In this document: positions 40,389 to 49,185 of the stretch, in pieces
Numbering within the stretch: position 1 is the first letter of the stretch
Layout: each line of letters begins with the position of its first letter
NCBI RefSeq assembly: GCF_013044515.1
Contig: NZ_JABEPR010000001.1
Location: 620,001 to 684,000 of the forward strand
Length of the DNA stretch: 64,000 nucleotides
Reading direction: 5' to 3'
Source of the DNA: Sphingomonas sp. ID1715
GTDB taxonomy: Bacteria; Pseudomonadota; Alphaproteobacteria; Sphingomonadales; Sphingomonadaceae
Position numbers and translations under genes: made by a program
The notes under the pieces: generated by a model
The model's database searches: none
What the model saw: only the letters and a program-made list of their open reading frames with translations
What the model was told of the DNA's origin: nothing

Positions 40389-41069
40389 ATGACGCGCGCT
40401 TTCGACATTGTCGGCTTCGATCTCGATGGAACCCTGCTCGATACGAGCGCGAGCTTGACCCGCGCCGTGAACTTCGCGCTCGCGCAGGCCGGCCGACCGC
40501 CGCTCCACATCGACGAAGTGCGGCCGATGATCGGCGGCGGCGCCAAGCGGATGCTCGAAAAGGGGCTGGAGGCGTCGGGTGGCTATGACCCGGCGGAAAT
40601 GAAGCAGCTCTACCCGCAGCTGCTCGAGTTCTACGGCGAGAATATCTCGGAAGGGAGCGTGCCCTTCCCCGGCTTGCTCGATACCCTCGACCGGCTCGCA
40701 AGTCAGGGTGTGCGATTGGCCGTCGTCACCAACAAGTTCGAACGGTTCGCGGTCAAGCTGCTCGGCGAGCTGGGGCTGATAGGCCGCTTCGGGACGGTGA
40801 TCGGCGGGGATACGATGGGGAAAGGCAATGCCAAGCCCAGCGCCGTGCCGATCCGCGAGATGATCGCGCGTTGCGGCGGCGGCTCGGCGGTGTTCTTGGG
40901 CGATTCCATCTACGACACGCTGGCGGCAAAAAATGCCGGCATCCCGAGCATCGCGGTCAGCTTCGGTTTCCTGCTTGGCCCGGTCGAGGAACTCGCCGCC
41001 AACGCGGTGATCGACCACTATGACCAGCTGCTTCCGACCTTGGAGCAACTGGTGAGCACCGTTGGCTGA
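40389..41069 (+). CDS. gph: Phosphoglycolate phosphatase-like HAD hydrolase
   Basis: 226 residues of the HAD superfamily with an alpha-helical cap, as in Gph. Motif I is FDLDGTLLDTS (nucleophile and acid/base Asp), motif II VVTNK, motif III the Lys in NAKPS, and motif IV FLGDSIYDTLAAKNAG. The family clears 2-phosphoglycolate produced from oxidative DNA damage or photorespiration-like reactions; other phosphate monoesters are possible. ATG 40389 follows AAGGGCGG. The stop lies just before the phoR start, with TTG 41062 as an overlapping alternative for phoR, so the genes may be co-transcribed. Confidence 0.86.
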   Translation: MTRAFDIVGFDLDGTLLDTSASLTRAVNFALAQAGRPPLHIDEVRPMIGGGAKRMLEKGLEASGGYDPAEMKQLYPQLLEFYGENISEGSVPFPGLLDTLDRLASQGVRLAVVTNKFERFAVKLLGELGLIGRFGTVIGGDTMGKGNAKPSAVPIREMIARCGGGSAVFLGDSIYDTLAAKNAGIPSIAVSFGFLLGPVEELAANAVIDHYDQLLPTLEQLVSTVG

Positions 41070-41070
41070 G

Positions 41071-42312
41071 ATGCGGCCGGCGCTGGCCTTGCTGTTACTG
41101 GCGCTCGGTGTCGGCGCCATGGCGGCGGCCGGTGCGGACCTGCCCGTGCTCGCGGTGGCGGGCTTGGGCGGCCTCGGTTTGATCGCGCTGCTTTGGCCGC
41201 GCAGCGAGGCGGAAATCACCGTCGCCGCGCCAGCTCCGGCGCCGCTGCCGGGACTTGGCGTCGACCTGCTCGATGGACTGGCCGATCCTGTGCTGATCGT
41301 GGCCGAGGGCCGCATCGCCGAAGCCAATGGCGCCGCGCGCAAGCTGCTCGGTCCGCACATCGTCGGCGAAGATGTCCGGGTCGCCTTTCGCCACCCTGCC
41401 GCTGCCGAGCGTCTCCTGACCCGCGAAGAGCCCGTGAACGCGCCGCCGGTCGAGCTGGTCGGATTGGGCGGGCGCGAAACGCGGTGGGAAATGAATCTGG
41501 CGCACCTCGATGGAGGCAAGACCCTCGTCCACCTAGTCGATCGCAGCGCCGGCCACGCCGCCGAGCGGATGCGAGTCGATTTCGTCGCCAATGCCAGCCA
41601 CGAGCTGCGCACGCCCCTTGCCGCCATCATCGGCTTCGTCGAGACGCTAGACGATGAAAGCGCCGGCGGCGACCCCGCCACGCGCAAGCGCTTCCTGCGC
41701 GTGATCCATGACGAGGCGCGGCGCATGCAGCGCCTGGTCGAGGATCTTATGTCACTCTCGCGCATCGAAGCCGAGAAGTTCCGGGTGCCCGATGCCGCTG
41801 TCGACCTGGCGGACCTGGTCAAGGAAGTGCATGCGGTAATCCGCGACGGCGGCGACCCGCGCGGGCAGGACATCCTCATCGATCTGGACGAGAGCCTTCC
41901 CTTCGTCGCGGGAGACCGGGCGCAACTTTCGCAGCTGCTCCACAACCTGATCGGCAATGCGATGAAATATGGTCGTGCCGGTCGACCGATCACCGTGCGC
42001 CTAGAGCGCGGCCCCGGCTCGATGGTGCGGCTGTCGGTGGAAGACGAGGGCGACGGCATCGCGCTCGAGCATCTGCCGCGCCTGACCGAGCGCTTCTACC
42101 GGGTCGATCCCAGCCGCAGCCGCTCGCAAGGGGGGACCGGCCTCGGCTTGGCGATCGTCAAGCACATCGTCGAGCGGCATCGCGGACGCCTGGACATCCA
42201 GTCCGAACTGGGTCGCGGAACCAAGGTCAGCGCCCTGCTGCCGCCCGCACCGATCCCGCTGTCATCAAATGGCAATGCTGCTGTAACAAGAGGGGTCGCA
42301 GAGCAGCACTAA
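41071..42312 (+). CDS. phoR: Phosphate-regulon sensor histidine kinase
   Basis: 413 residues. Two short N-terminal hydrophobic helices (LALLLLALGVGAMAAAGA, LAVAGLGGLGLIALLW) anchor it, followed by a PAS-like region (LLDGLADPVLIVAEGRIAEANGAARKLLG). The phospho-acceptor is H177 in NASHELRTPLAAIIGF; the HATPase part has LIGNAMKYGR (N box), DEGDGI (G1) and GGTGLGLAIVKHIVERH (G2). This matches PhoR, which controls PhoB in response to phosphate through PstSCAB/PhoU. ATG 41071 was chosen; TTG 41062 is the in-frame alternative overlapping gph. A Pho-box-like sequence lies in its last codons. Confidence 0.92.
   Translation: MRPALALLLLALGVGAMAAAGADLPVLAVAGLGGLGLIALLWPRSEAEITVAAPAPAPLPGLGVDLLDGLADPVLIVAEGRIAEANGAARKLLGPHIVGEDVRVAFRHPAAAERLLTREEPVNAPPVELVGLGGRETRWEMNLAHLDGGKTLVHLVDRSAGHAAERMRVDFVANASHELRTPLAAIIGFVETLDDESAGGDPATRKRFLRVIHDEARRMQRLVEDLMSLSRIEAEKFRVPDAAVDLADLVKEVHAVIRDGGDPRGQDILIDLDESLPFVAGDRAQLSQLLHNLIGNAMKYGRAGRPITVRLERGPGSMVRLSVEDEGDGIALEHLPRLTERFYRVDPSRSRSQGGTGLGLAIVKHIVERHRGRLDIQSELGRGTKVSALLPPAPIPLSSNGNAAVTRGVAEQH
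42259..42287 (+). promoter_or_regulatory. Pho-box-like direct repeat upstream of phoU
   Basis: CTGTCAT (42259-42265) and CTGTAAC (42281-42287) lie 22 bases apart, two helical turns. The middle unit TGGCAAT (42270-42276), at the 11-base register, is degenerate. The consensus unit is CTGT(A/C)A(C/T). The site is inside the end of phoR and 35 bases before phoU, where PhoB could activate phoU-phoB. Confidence 0.45.
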
Positions 42313-42321
42313 GGGGCCGCA

Positions 42322-43011
42322 GTGAACGAACATACTCTTCGTGCCTTCGACGACGACATCGTTGAGCTGCGCGGCCTCATTTCTGAAATGGGGGGGCGGG
42401 CCGAAGCCGCGATCGAGCAGGCGATGACCGCTCTGGTGCGCCACGACGTCACCGCCGCGGCGCAGATCGTCGCCGATGACCGCAAGATCGACGAGCTGGA
42501 GGCCGCAACGGAGCGGCTGGCAGTGCAGATCATGACGCTACGTGCGCCGATGGCGGACGACCTGCGCGAGACGGTCGCTGCCCTCAAGATCGCCGGCGTG
42601 ATCGAGCGGATCGGCGACTATGCCAAGAACATCGCCAAGCGCGTGCCCCTGGTCAGCCGCACACACAAGATCGAGGCGCTGTCGGTGCTGCCTGCAATGG
42701 CGCAGGTAACCAGCGAAATGCTGCACGATGTGCTCGACGCCTTTGCCGCGCGCGACGCCGAGGTCGCCGTGCAGGTTTGCGAGCGGGACCGCGCGGTTGA
42801 CGATTTCTACAACAGCATCTTCCGCACTCTGTTGACCTTCATGATGGAAAACCCCGCGACCATCGGCGAGGCCACGCACCTCCTGTTCATCGCCAAGAAT
42901 TTGGAACGCATCGGCGACCATGCGACCAATGTCGCGGAGATGGTCTATTTCGCTGCCAAGGGAGAACATATGGGCGAGCGCGAACGCGGCCATCCGAGCA
43001 TCCAGGCCTGA
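42322..43011 (+). CDS. phoU: Phosphate signalling protein PhoU
   Basis: 229 residues from GTG 42322, with AGGGG about 6 bases upstream. It has two PhoU helical bundles (RAFDDDIVELRGLISEMGGRA and, in the second half, IFRTLLTFMMENPATI) with the metal-binding motif patterns ERIGDYAKNIAKR and ERIGDHATNVAEM. PhoU restrains PhoR when phosphate is plentiful and usually bridges PstB and PhoR. In most alphaproteobacteria pst genes lie between phoR and phoU; here they are absent from the window. phoB starts 2 bases after this stop. Confidence 0.95.
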   Translation: MNEHTLRAFDDDIVELRGLISEMGGRAEAAIEQAMTALVRHDVTAAAQIVADDRKIDELEAATERLAVQIMTLRAPMADDLRETVAALKIAGVIERIGDYAKNIAKRVPLVSRTHKIEALSVLPAMAQVTSEMLHDVLDAFAARDAEVAVQVCERDRAVDDFYNSIFRTLLTFMMENPATIGEATHLLFIAKNLERIGDHATNVAEMVYFAAKGEHMGERERGHPSIQA

Positions 43012-43013
43012 CC

Positions 43014-43712
43014 ATGGGACGCGCCAAAATGTTGCTGGTCGAGGACGACGCCGCGCTCGCCGAGCTGCTCGTCTGGCATTTTCAGCGTGAGAACTTCGAG
43101 GTCCGGCACACCGCCGACGGCGAGGAAGCGCTGCTGATCGCGCAGGAAAGCCCGCCCGACCTGGTCCTGCTCGACTGGATGATCCAGGGCCTGTCCGGGA
43201 TCGAAGTCTGCCGCCGCCTGCGCCGCATGAGCGAGACCCAGAATGTGCCGATCATCATGCTCACTGCGCGCGGCGAGGAAGAGGATCGGGTCCGCGGGCT
43301 GGAGACCGGCGCCGACGATTATGTGACCAAGCCGTTCTCGCCGCGCGAATTGGTGGCGCGCGTCGGCGCGGTGCTGCGCCGCGTGCGGCCCGCGCTCGCC
43401 GGCGAGCAACTGACCTATGCCGATCTCGAGATGGATACGGTCGGCCACAAGGTGCGCCGGGGCGGCCAGCTGGTGCCGCTGGGGCCGACCGAGTTCCGCC
43501 TGCTCAAGCACTTCCTCGAGCATCCGGGCTGGGTCTTCTCCCGCGAACGACTGCTCGACAGCGTCTGGGGCCATGACGCCGATATCGAGCCGCGCACCGT
43601 CGACGTTCACATTCGGCGGCTGCGGCAGGCGATCAATGTTAGCGGCAAGCCCGACATCATCCGCACGGTGCGCAGCGCCGGCTACGCGCTCGACGCAGAC
43701 GGCAAACTGTAA
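43014..43712 (+). CDS. phoB: Phosphate regulon response regulator
   Basis: 232 residues, OmpR/PhoB family. The receiver domain has the acidic pocket in [13 protein letters not shown], phospho-acceptor D54 in [10 protein letters not shown], and K in [13 protein letters not shown]. The winged-helix domain contains [31 protein letters not shown] and [14 protein letters not shown]. It binds Pho boxes once phosphorylated by PhoR. The gene is coupled to phoU, and its last 31 bases are antisense to the end of queC. Confidence 0.95.
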   Translation: MGRAKMLLVEDDAALAELLVWHFQRENFEVRHTADGEEALLIAQESPPDLVLLDWMIQGLSGIEVCRRLRRMSETQNVPIIMLTARGEEEDRVRGLETGADDYVTKPFSPRELVARVGAVLRRVRPALAGEQLTYADLEMDTVGHKVRRGGQLVPLGPTEFRLLKHFLEHPGWVFSRERLLDSVWGHDADIEPRTVDVHIRRLRQAINVSGKPDIIRTVRSAGYALDADGKL

Positions 43713-44392
43713 GCGTTCCACCCCTTCTCGCGCAGATCGCACGCCGGACAGTCGCCGCAGCCATAGCCCCAGGCGTGCAGCCGCGAACGATCGCCCCGAT
43801 AGCAGCTATGGCTTTCGGTGCGGATCAGCTCGACCAAGGCCGCGCCGCCGAGCCGCTCCGCGAGCCGCCAGGTTGCCGCCTTGTCGCGCCACATCAGCGG
43901 GGTGTGAATGACCATATGGCGGTCGAGGCCAAGGCTCAGCGCAACCTGCAGCGCCTTCAGCGTGTCGTCCCGGCAGTCCGGATAGCCGGAATAGTCCGTC
44001 TCGCACATGCCCCCGATCAGATGGCGGATGCCGCGCCGATAGCCGAGCGCGGCCGCCAGGTTGAAGAAGAGCAGGTTGCGGCCGGGCACGAAAGTGGTCG
44101 GCAGTCCGTCGGCCCCAAAGGCGATCTCTGCTTCCCTCGTCAATGCGGTGTCGCTGATCTGCCCGAGCACGGACAGATCGAGCAGATGGTCGTCGCCGAG
44201 CTTCCCCGGCCATAGGTCGCGCATGCCTCCCAGCAGCGCCGCACGGCAATCGAGCTCGACCCGGTGCCGCTGGCCATAATCGAAGCCGATCGTCTCCACG
44301 CGTCCGAACCGGTCGAGCGCCCAGACGAGGCAGGTCGCACTGTCCTGCCCGCCGGAGAAGAGCACGAGCGCCGAGTCTTGCTGAAATGCCAT
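43682..44392 (-). CDS. queC: 7-cyano-7-deazaguanine synthase
   Basis: 236 residues. The PP-loop ATPase motif [13 protein letters not shown] is at about residues 10-22, and a four-Cys zinc cluster (SHSCYRG, then [13 protein letters not shown]) is near the C-terminus. QueC converts CDG to preQ0 in queuosine biosynthesis. I chose ATG 44390-44392; a TTG at 44399-44401 is in frame. The 3' end overlaps phoB by 31 bases in convergent orientation. The gene follows a PAP2 phosphatase by 9 bases and may share its transcript. Confidence 0.93.
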   Translation of the reverse strand: MAFQQDSALVLFSGGQDSATCLVWALDRFGRVETIGFDYGQRHRVELDCRAALLGGMRDLWPGKLGDDHLLDLSVLGQISDTALTREAEIAFGADGLPTTFVPGRNLLFFNLAAALGYRRGIRHLIGGMCETDYSGYPDCRDDTLKALQVALSLGLDRHMVIHTPLMWRDKAATWRLAERLGGAALVELIRTESHSCYRGDRSRLHAWGYGCGDCPACDLREKGWNAYSLPSASSA

Positions 44393-44401
44393 ATGATCCA
44401 A

Positions 44402-44986
44402 TTAAGCGTTCCGGCGCCGCTCGGCAAAATACGAGCCGGCCAGTGCGAAAGCCGCCCCTTCCATCCAGCCGCCGAGCACGTCCGTCGGCCAGTGCACCCC
44501 CAGCACCACGCGCGACAGGCCGATCAGCACCGCAAGCGGTATGCCTATCCAGGCGACGTGCCGGTGCAGCACCAGTGCCAGCAACAGATAGAGGCACGCG
44601 TTCTGGGCCGAGTGGCCGCTCGGGTAGCTGAGGTCCATCACCTGATCGAGATGCGGGTAGAGATCGGGACGAACCCGGGAGAAGAGCAGCTTCAGCAGCG
44701 GATTCGTCGCCATCTGCGCCGCCACCGTTGCGATTACAATGATGGCGGCGCGACCACGCTGCTGCCTGCGCCAGAGGTACAGCGCCGCTACGATCGCGAT
44801 CGCGCCAACGACCTGGCCTTTCCCGATCCGCGACAGGAACAGCCAGAAACCGCCGATCTCGCGCCCAGGCGCCGCCAGCCGCGACAGCGCCGGATCGAAC
44901 ACCGGATTGCCGCCGAGCTTGAGCGCGAAACCGAGCGCAAGCACCGCCGCCAACAGGAGCAGCGCGGCGGTAAGGCGGCGGCTCAC
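44402..44986 (-). CDS. PAP2-family membrane phosphatase
   Basis: 194 residues from GTG 44984-44986. The three phosphatase motifs are present: KLLFSRVRP, YPSGHSAQNA and SRVVLGVHWPTDVLGG, separated by hydrophobic helices, with the active site facing the periplasm. Substrates of the family include undecaprenyl pyrophosphate, phosphatidic acid and other lipid phosphates; which one applies here cannot be told. Its start overlaps the amidohydrolase stop (GTGA, 44983-44986), so the two are coupled, and queC follows closely. Confidence 0.88.
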   Translation of the reverse strand: MSRRLTAALLLLAAVLALGFALKLGGNPVFDPALSRLAAPGREIGGFWLFLSRIGKGQVVGAIAIVAALYLWRRQQRGRAAIIVIATVAAQMATNPLLKLLFSRVRPDLYPHLDQVMDLSYPSGHSAQNACLYLLLALVLHRHVAWIGIPLAVLIGLSRVVLGVHWPTDVLGGWMEGAAFALAGSYFAERRRNA

Positions 44987-46236
44987 TGGCCGCCCTTCAC
45001 CACCTCGCCGCCCTTGATCACCGTCCCGACGCGTTCCAGCACCCGCACATCCTCGGTGGGGTCGCCCTCCACCGCGATGATGTCGCCATAGCGGCCGACC
45101 GCAATAGCGCCGACATCGGCGGTCTGGCCAAGCGCTTCGGCCGCGCTTTTGGTCGCCGACTGGATCGCCTGCATCGGCGTCATGCCCCATTCGACCGCCT
45201 TGGCGAACTGCCGGGCATTGTCGCCATGCGGATAGACGCCGGCGTCGGTGCCGAAGATCATCGGCACGCCGGCGCGGAAGGCCTTGCGGAACGTCTCTCG
45301 CTGCAGCCGGCCGATCAGCTTTTCCTTGTCGAGGCTTTCCTGCTCCGTGCCGTTCGCGGTGCCGGTCGCCAGGATATAATCGTCATTATAGATATCCATG
45401 GCGAACCAGGTCTTCTTCTGCGCGGCGAGCTTGATGCCCTCGTCATCGGCCAGGCTCGCATGTTCGATCGTGTCGATGCCCGCGCGTACCGCCTCGCGAA
45501 TGCCTTCGGGCCCATGCGCATGGGCAGCGACCTTGATGCCGAGCATGTGCGCCTCGTCGGCGATCGCCTTCATCTCGTCATAGGTGAGCTGTTGCGCGCC
45601 GACAGCGTCGCCAAGCGAGAACACGCCGCCAGTCGCGCAGATCTTGATCACCCGTGCGCCATATTTGTGCAGCCACCGGACCTTCGCGCGCGCCTCGTCC
45701 GGCGAGTTGATGACCGATGCTTCCTTGCGATCATGGGAGGGCGGCAGTCCGTTCTCATCGCAATGGCCGCCGGTCGCGCCGATCGCATAGCCTGCCGGCA
45801 CGATGCGAGGTCCCTGAATCCAGCCACCCTCGATCGCCTGCTTTAGGCCGACATCGTCAAAGTTCGCCGAGCCGACATTGCGGACGGTCGTGAAGCCGGC
45901 ATCGAGCGTCTTCTTCGCGTTCGCCGTGCCGACGGCCTGCCAGAAACTGTCCGTATAGCGAAGCCCGCGATAGCCGCCGATCTCCGCCAGGCTGGTCAGA
46001 TGGACGTGCATGTCGATGAGACCCGGGAGGATCGTCTTGCCGGCGAGCGCGATGACCTTGGCACCAGCAGGGGCGGCGCCGGTCGAGACACTGGTGATCC
46101 GCCCGTCGGTGATGGTGACGACCGGGTTCGCGACCATCTTACCGGCGAGCACGTCGACCATTCGGTCGGCGGTGACCACCACGGTCTCCGCCGACGCCGG
46201 AGCGGAGAGTGCAAGAGCGAGAACAAGAGAACGCAT
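44983..46236 (-). CDS. Exported amidohydrolase (prolidase/imidazolonepropionase-like)
   Basis: 417 residues from ATG 46234-46236, chosen because it starts a signal peptide (LVLALALSAPASAE); the frame continues upstream into a dispersed repeat. The metal ligands of the amidohydrolase superfamily are seen: HVHLTS (HxH), the Lys in VIKICATGG, the His in VAAHAHGPEG and TIEHASLAD, and Asp in FGTDAGVYPHGDN. Similar exported enzymes hydrolyse Xaa-Pro dipeptides or other amides in the periplasm. The exact substrate is not determinable. It heads a coupled group with PAP2 and perhaps queC. Confidence 0.86.
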   Translation of the reverse strand: MRSLVLALALSAPASAETVVVTADRMVDVLAGKMVANPVVTITDGRITSVSTGAAPAGAKVIALAGKTILPGLIDMHVHLTSLAEIGGYRGLRYTDSFWQAVGTANAKKTLDAGFTTVRNVGSANFDDVGLKQAIEGGWIQGPRIVPAGYAIGATGGHCDENGLPPSHDRKEASVINSPDEARAKVRWLHKYGARVIKICATGGVFSLGDAVGAQQLTYDEMKAIADEAHMLGIKVAAHAHGPEGIREAVRAGIDTIEHASLADDEGIKLAAQKKTWFAMDIYNDDYILATGTANGTEQESLDKEKLIGRLQRETFRKAFRAGVPMIFGTDAGVYPHGDNARQFAKAVEWGMTPMQAIQSATKSAAEALGQTADVGAIAVGRYGDIIAVEGDPTEDVRVLERVGTVIKGGEVVKGGQ

Positions 46237-46253
46237 CCAAGGACCCCTAAATA

Positions 46254-46337
46254 GGTTCGGGCTGAGCCTGTCGAAGCCCTCCCTTCTTCCAGCCGCGTAG
46301 AAGAAAAAGAAGGGCTTCGACAAGCTCAGCCCGAACC
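46254..46337. repeat. Dispersed palindromic repeat (27-bp arms)
   Basis: The arms at 46254-46280 and 46311-46337 match in 26 of 27 positions and carry the TGTCGAAGCCCT / AGGGCTTCGACA core common in sphingomonad intergenic repeats. It lies downstream of the DUF4142 gene and upstream of the amidohydrolase start. As RNA it would form a long hairpin and probably acts as a terminator. Confidence 0.8.
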
Positions 46338-46356
46338 GAATTTGGATGTCGCAGCG

Positions 46357-46959
46357 CTATTGCTTCGACAGCGCGCGCGCCTCGTCGAGATGCTTGGAGA
46401 CGACCGTGCTGGTCTTCGATGCGAAGTCCTTGAGGACCGCGTTGTCGCCCGATTGCGCATAGCCCTGATGCAGCTTCAGCGCGGTTTCGTGCGCCGGGAT
46501 CTGCTGCGTCAGGTAGAGCGTGTCGAAGGCCGCTCCCTTGGCCGACTTCAGCGCATCGATCTTCGACTGCATGTCGGGCGCGAGCGTCGGCGGCGACAGG
46601 GTGAGGTCTTCCTTCGCAGCGATCGCCTTCAGATCGGCGGTGGATTTCGTGTGGTCCTTGACCAGCATCGCCGCGAAGCTCTTCACCTCGGCGCGCTCGC
46701 CCTGGGACTGGGCGAGCTTCGAGCTTTCGATCTCGAACAGGTCGCTGGCGGCAGCGGCGGCGGCGAAATCGGTCGCAGCCTGCGGCGCCTGCGTCATCGT
46801 CGCGTCGCCGGCGTTCATCGCCGCGGCGTTGTTCGCATCGACTTCGCTCGTGGTAACGGCGTTGTCGCTGCTTGAACTTTCATTCGTGCTGGCCGACCCG
46901 CATGCCGCGAGCGCGAAGCTGATGGCGGCGACGGTTCCGAAATTGACGGTCTTGTGCAT
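46357..46959 (-). CDS. DUF4142 lipoprotein
   Basis: 200 residues from ATG 46957-46959, preceded by GGAGGAGAG. A lipobox LAACGS follows the signal helix, so a lipid-anchored envelope protein is expected. A Ser/Asn-rich linker leads to a DUF4142 four-helix (ferritin-like) domain: AAAAASDLFEIESSKLA, VKSFAAMLVKDHTKST, YLTQQIPAHETALKLHQGYA. The conserved His in KDHTKS and HETAL could bind metal. The function of the family is not established; members respond to stress in related bacteria. It is followed by the palindromic repeat at 46254-46337. Confidence 0.87.
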   Translation of the reverse strand: MHKTVNFGTVAAISFALAACGSASTNESSSSDNAVTTSEVDANNAAAMNAGDATMTQAPQAATDFAAAAAASDLFEIESSKLAQSQGERAEVKSFAAMLVKDHTKSTADLKAIAAKEDLTLSPPTLAPDMQSKIDALKSAKGAAFDTLYLTQQIPAHETALKLHQGYAQSGDNAVLKDFASKTSTVVSKHLDEARALSKQ

Positions 46960-47021
46960 GGCACTCTCCTCCGAACGCGCCGAACGCGGGCGGAGGAGAG
47001 GTGTTCCGCACGTTGCGGGAG

Positions 47022-47429
47022 CTATTCCGTCGTCTTGCCGTCCCAATGATCATTGTCATGATCCGCCTCGGCCTGATCCTTGGTGCGGTGGACAATCTTG
47101 TCCTTGTGCTCGGGCGGACCATAAAGCGTGTAGAATTTCAGCGGCTCGTCGCCCGTGTTGACGACGTTGTGACGGGCGCCGGCGGGCACGATCACGCCGA
47201 AATCGTCTTCCACCGGATTGGCCTTGCCGTCGATCCGCACCTCTCCCTTGCCCTGTTCGAAGCGGAAGAACTGATCGCGATCCTCATGGACCTCCTCGCC
47301 AATCTCCTCACCGGGCTTCAGCGTCATCACGACGAGCTGCAGATGCTCGCCGGTGTAGAGCACGGTGCGGAACGTCTCATTGTCGAGCGTCGCCTTCTGG
47401 ACATCGTCGACATAACCCTTCTTCGCCAT
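47022..47429 (-). CDS. Single-domain cupin
   Basis: 135 residues. Two adjacent ATGs exist; the second (47427-47429) is 5 bases from GGAGG and fits better. The cupin motifs are GEEIGEEVHEDRDQFFRFEQG (metal ligands His and Glu) and PAGARHNVVNTG (second His). The tail HRTKDQAEADHDNDHWDG is His/Asp-rich. Small cupins of this form are often annotated as mannose-6-phosphate isomerase-like or general metal-binding proteins; no substrate can be assigned. It follows lpd on the same strand by 70 bases. Confidence 0.85.
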   Translation of the reverse strand: MAKKGYVDDVQKATLDNETFRTVLYTGEHLQLVVMTLKPGEEIGEEVHEDRDQFFRFEQGKGEVRIDGKANPVEDDFGVIVPAGARHNVVNTGDEPLKFYTLYGPPEHKDKIVHRTKDQAEADHDNDHWDGKTTE

Positions 47430-47499
47430 CATGGCCTCCAATTTCGGTTCGGCTATGTAACAGTATTGGCGCGCGCGAGTTCCTCGAACAATTGCGATC

Positions 47500-48897
47500 T
47501 CAGATATGCAGCGGGCGTCCATAGGCGGCGAGGACGCTTTCGTGCATCATCTCGGAGAGCGTCGGGTGCGGGAACACCGTTTCCATCAGCTCGGCTTCCG
47601 TCGTCTCCAGCTGCCGCGCCACGACATAGCCCTGGATCAGCTCGGTCACTTCGGCTCCCACCATGTGCGCGCCGAGCAGCTCGCCGGTGTCGGCATCGAA
47701 CACCGTCTTCACAAAGCCTTCCGCTTCACCCAGGGCGATCGCCTTGCCGTTGCCGATGAAGGGGAATTTCCCGACCTTGACCTTGCGGCCGAGCTCCTTG
47801 GCGCGCGCCTCGGTATAGCCGACCGACGCCACCTGCGGCCGCGAATAGGTGCAGCCCGGAATGTTCGACACGTCCATCGGGTGCGGCTTGCCACCGGCAA
47901 TCGCCTCGACGGCGATCACGCCTTCATGGCTCGCCTTGTGCGCCAGCCAGGGCGCGCCGACCACGTCGCCGATCGCCCAGATGCCGGGCACATTGGTGCG
48001 GCCATAGGGGTCGACGGCGATATGGCCGTTCCTCGCCTTTTCGACCTTCAGTTCTTCGAGCCCGATATTCTCGGTGTTCGGCACGATGCCGATCGCGACG
48101 ATGGCGTGCGAGAACTCCTCGGTCGTGACCTTGCCGTCCGCCGCCTTGATCTCGGCGGTGACTCCCTTGGGCGAGCTCTTCAGCGCCTGCACGCCCGTCG
48201 AGGTGCGGATGTCCATGCCCTGCTTCTTCAGCGCCTTGGTCATGAAGTCGCTGATCTCGGCATCCTCGACCGGCAGGATGCGGTCGAGCATCTCGACGAT
48301 CGTCACCTTGGCGCCCATGTCCGAATAGAAGCTCGCGAATTCGATCCCGATCGCGCCCGACCCGATCACCAGCAATTTCTCCGGCATGGCGGGCGGCACC
48401 ATTGCGTGGCGATAGGTCCAGATACGGTCGCCATCCGCCTTGGCAAAGGGCAGCTCCCGCGCCCGCGCGCCGGTCGCGACGATGATGTTCTTCGCTTCGA
48501 GCTGAACCTTGCCCTGCCCGCCTTCGACCTCCAGCTTGCCCGGCGCGGTGACGCGGCCATTGCCCTCCACCACCGTCACCTTGTTCTTCTTCATCAGCCC
48601 TTTGACGCCATTGTTGAGCTGCCCCGCGACCTTGCGCGACCGCTCCGTCACCTTGGCGAGATCGAACGAGGGCTTTTCGACGCTCAGGCCATAGGCGTCG
48701 GCATGGGTGATATAGTGGTAGATCTCCGACGAGCGCAGCAGCGCCTTGGTCGGGATGCACCCCCAATTGAGGCAGATGCCGCCGAGCCGCTCCCGCTCGA
48801 CGATCGCGGTCTTGAGGCCAAGCTGCGCCGCCCGGATCGCCGCGACATAACCGCCAGGGCCGGAGCCAAGGATGACGAGGTCGTAAGTGTCAGTCAT
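47500..48897 (-). CDS. lpd: Dihydrolipoyl dehydrogenase
   Basis: 465 residues. FAD-binding ILGSGPGGYVAAIRAAQLG opens the protein, the redox disulfide is C42 and C47 in GICLNWGCIPTK, and NAD binding is at VIGSGAIGIEFASFYSDMG. The interface domain ends with the catalytic His-Glu pair in TVFPHPTLSEMMHES. It reoxidises dihydrolipoamide in the pyruvate and 2-oxoglutarate dehydrogenase complexes. It lies downstream of pdhC with a small membrane gene between, so it most likely serves the PDH complex. pdhA and pdhB are not in the window. Confidence 0.96.
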   Translation of the reverse strand: MTDTYDLVILGSGPGGYVAAIRAAQLGLKTAIVERERLGGICLNWGCIPTKALLRSSEIYHYITHADAYGLSVEKPSFDLAKVTERSRKVAGQLNNGVKGLMKKNKVTVVEGNGRVTAPGKLEVEGGQGKVQLEAKNIIVATGARARELPFAKADGDRIWTYRHAMVPPAMPEKLLVIGSGAIGIEFASFYSDMGAKVTIVEMLDRILPVEDAEISDFMTKALKKQGMDIRTSTGVQALKSSPKGVTAEIKAADGKVTTEEFSHAIVAIGIVPNTENIGLEELKVEKARNGHIAVDPYGRTNVPGIWAIGDVVGAPWLAHKASHEGVIAVEAIAGGKPHPMDVSNIPGCTYSRPQVASVGYTEARAKELGRKVKVGKFPFIGNGKAIALGEAEGFVKTVFDADTGELLGAHMVGAEVTELIQGYVVARQLETTEAELMETVFPHPTLSEMMHESVLAAYGRPLHI

Positions 48898-48915
48898 TAT
48901 CGGGCTCCTGAAAGA

Positions 48916-49161
48916 TTATCTCAGACCTACAGCGGCCCAAAAAGAATATGGAATGAAGTACAGCACTAAGAAGACCGAGACGGCCACTATTACAAAGCGC
49001 TTGATGAACTTGTCCGAGGCAAACATGGCCAAAAAAAGCACGCATGCGCCGAAAACCCAAAGTGACTTAGATACCAGAGGTTGGGTCGCATGGGGGAGGC
49101 TTCCGGTAACCCAAGCAAGGAGAAGGGAGACGATCGCGATTGCAAATGCATCAAGCCTCAT
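48916..49161 (-). CDS. Small membrane protein of unknown function, atypical composition
   Basis: 81 residues with three hydrophobic helices (FAIAIVSLLLAWVTGSL, SLWVFGACVLFLAMFA, FVIVAVSVFLVLYFIPYSF) and a basic loop (SDKFIKRF). I recognise no family. The DNA is visibly AT-richer than all neighbours, with A-runs and codons such as AAA and ATA that are otherwise rare here. It separates pdhC from lpd, which are usually adjacent, so it looks like an insertion. The start ATG has no strong ribosome site, and the protein could be a recent arrival or unexpressed. Confidence 0.6.
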   Translation of the reverse strand: MRLDAFAIAIVSLLLAWVTGSLPHATQPLVSKSLWVFGACVLFLAMFASDKFIKRFVIVAVSVFLVLYFIPYSFWAAVGLR

Positions 49162-49185
49162 GGCGTGATTTGTCGGCTTCTTAGC

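Noticed and set aside
40344-42059. The upstream extension of the glmU frame
   Set aside because: The extra sequence is antisense to gph and phoR and Ser/Arg-rich; the family start is at GTG 40343.
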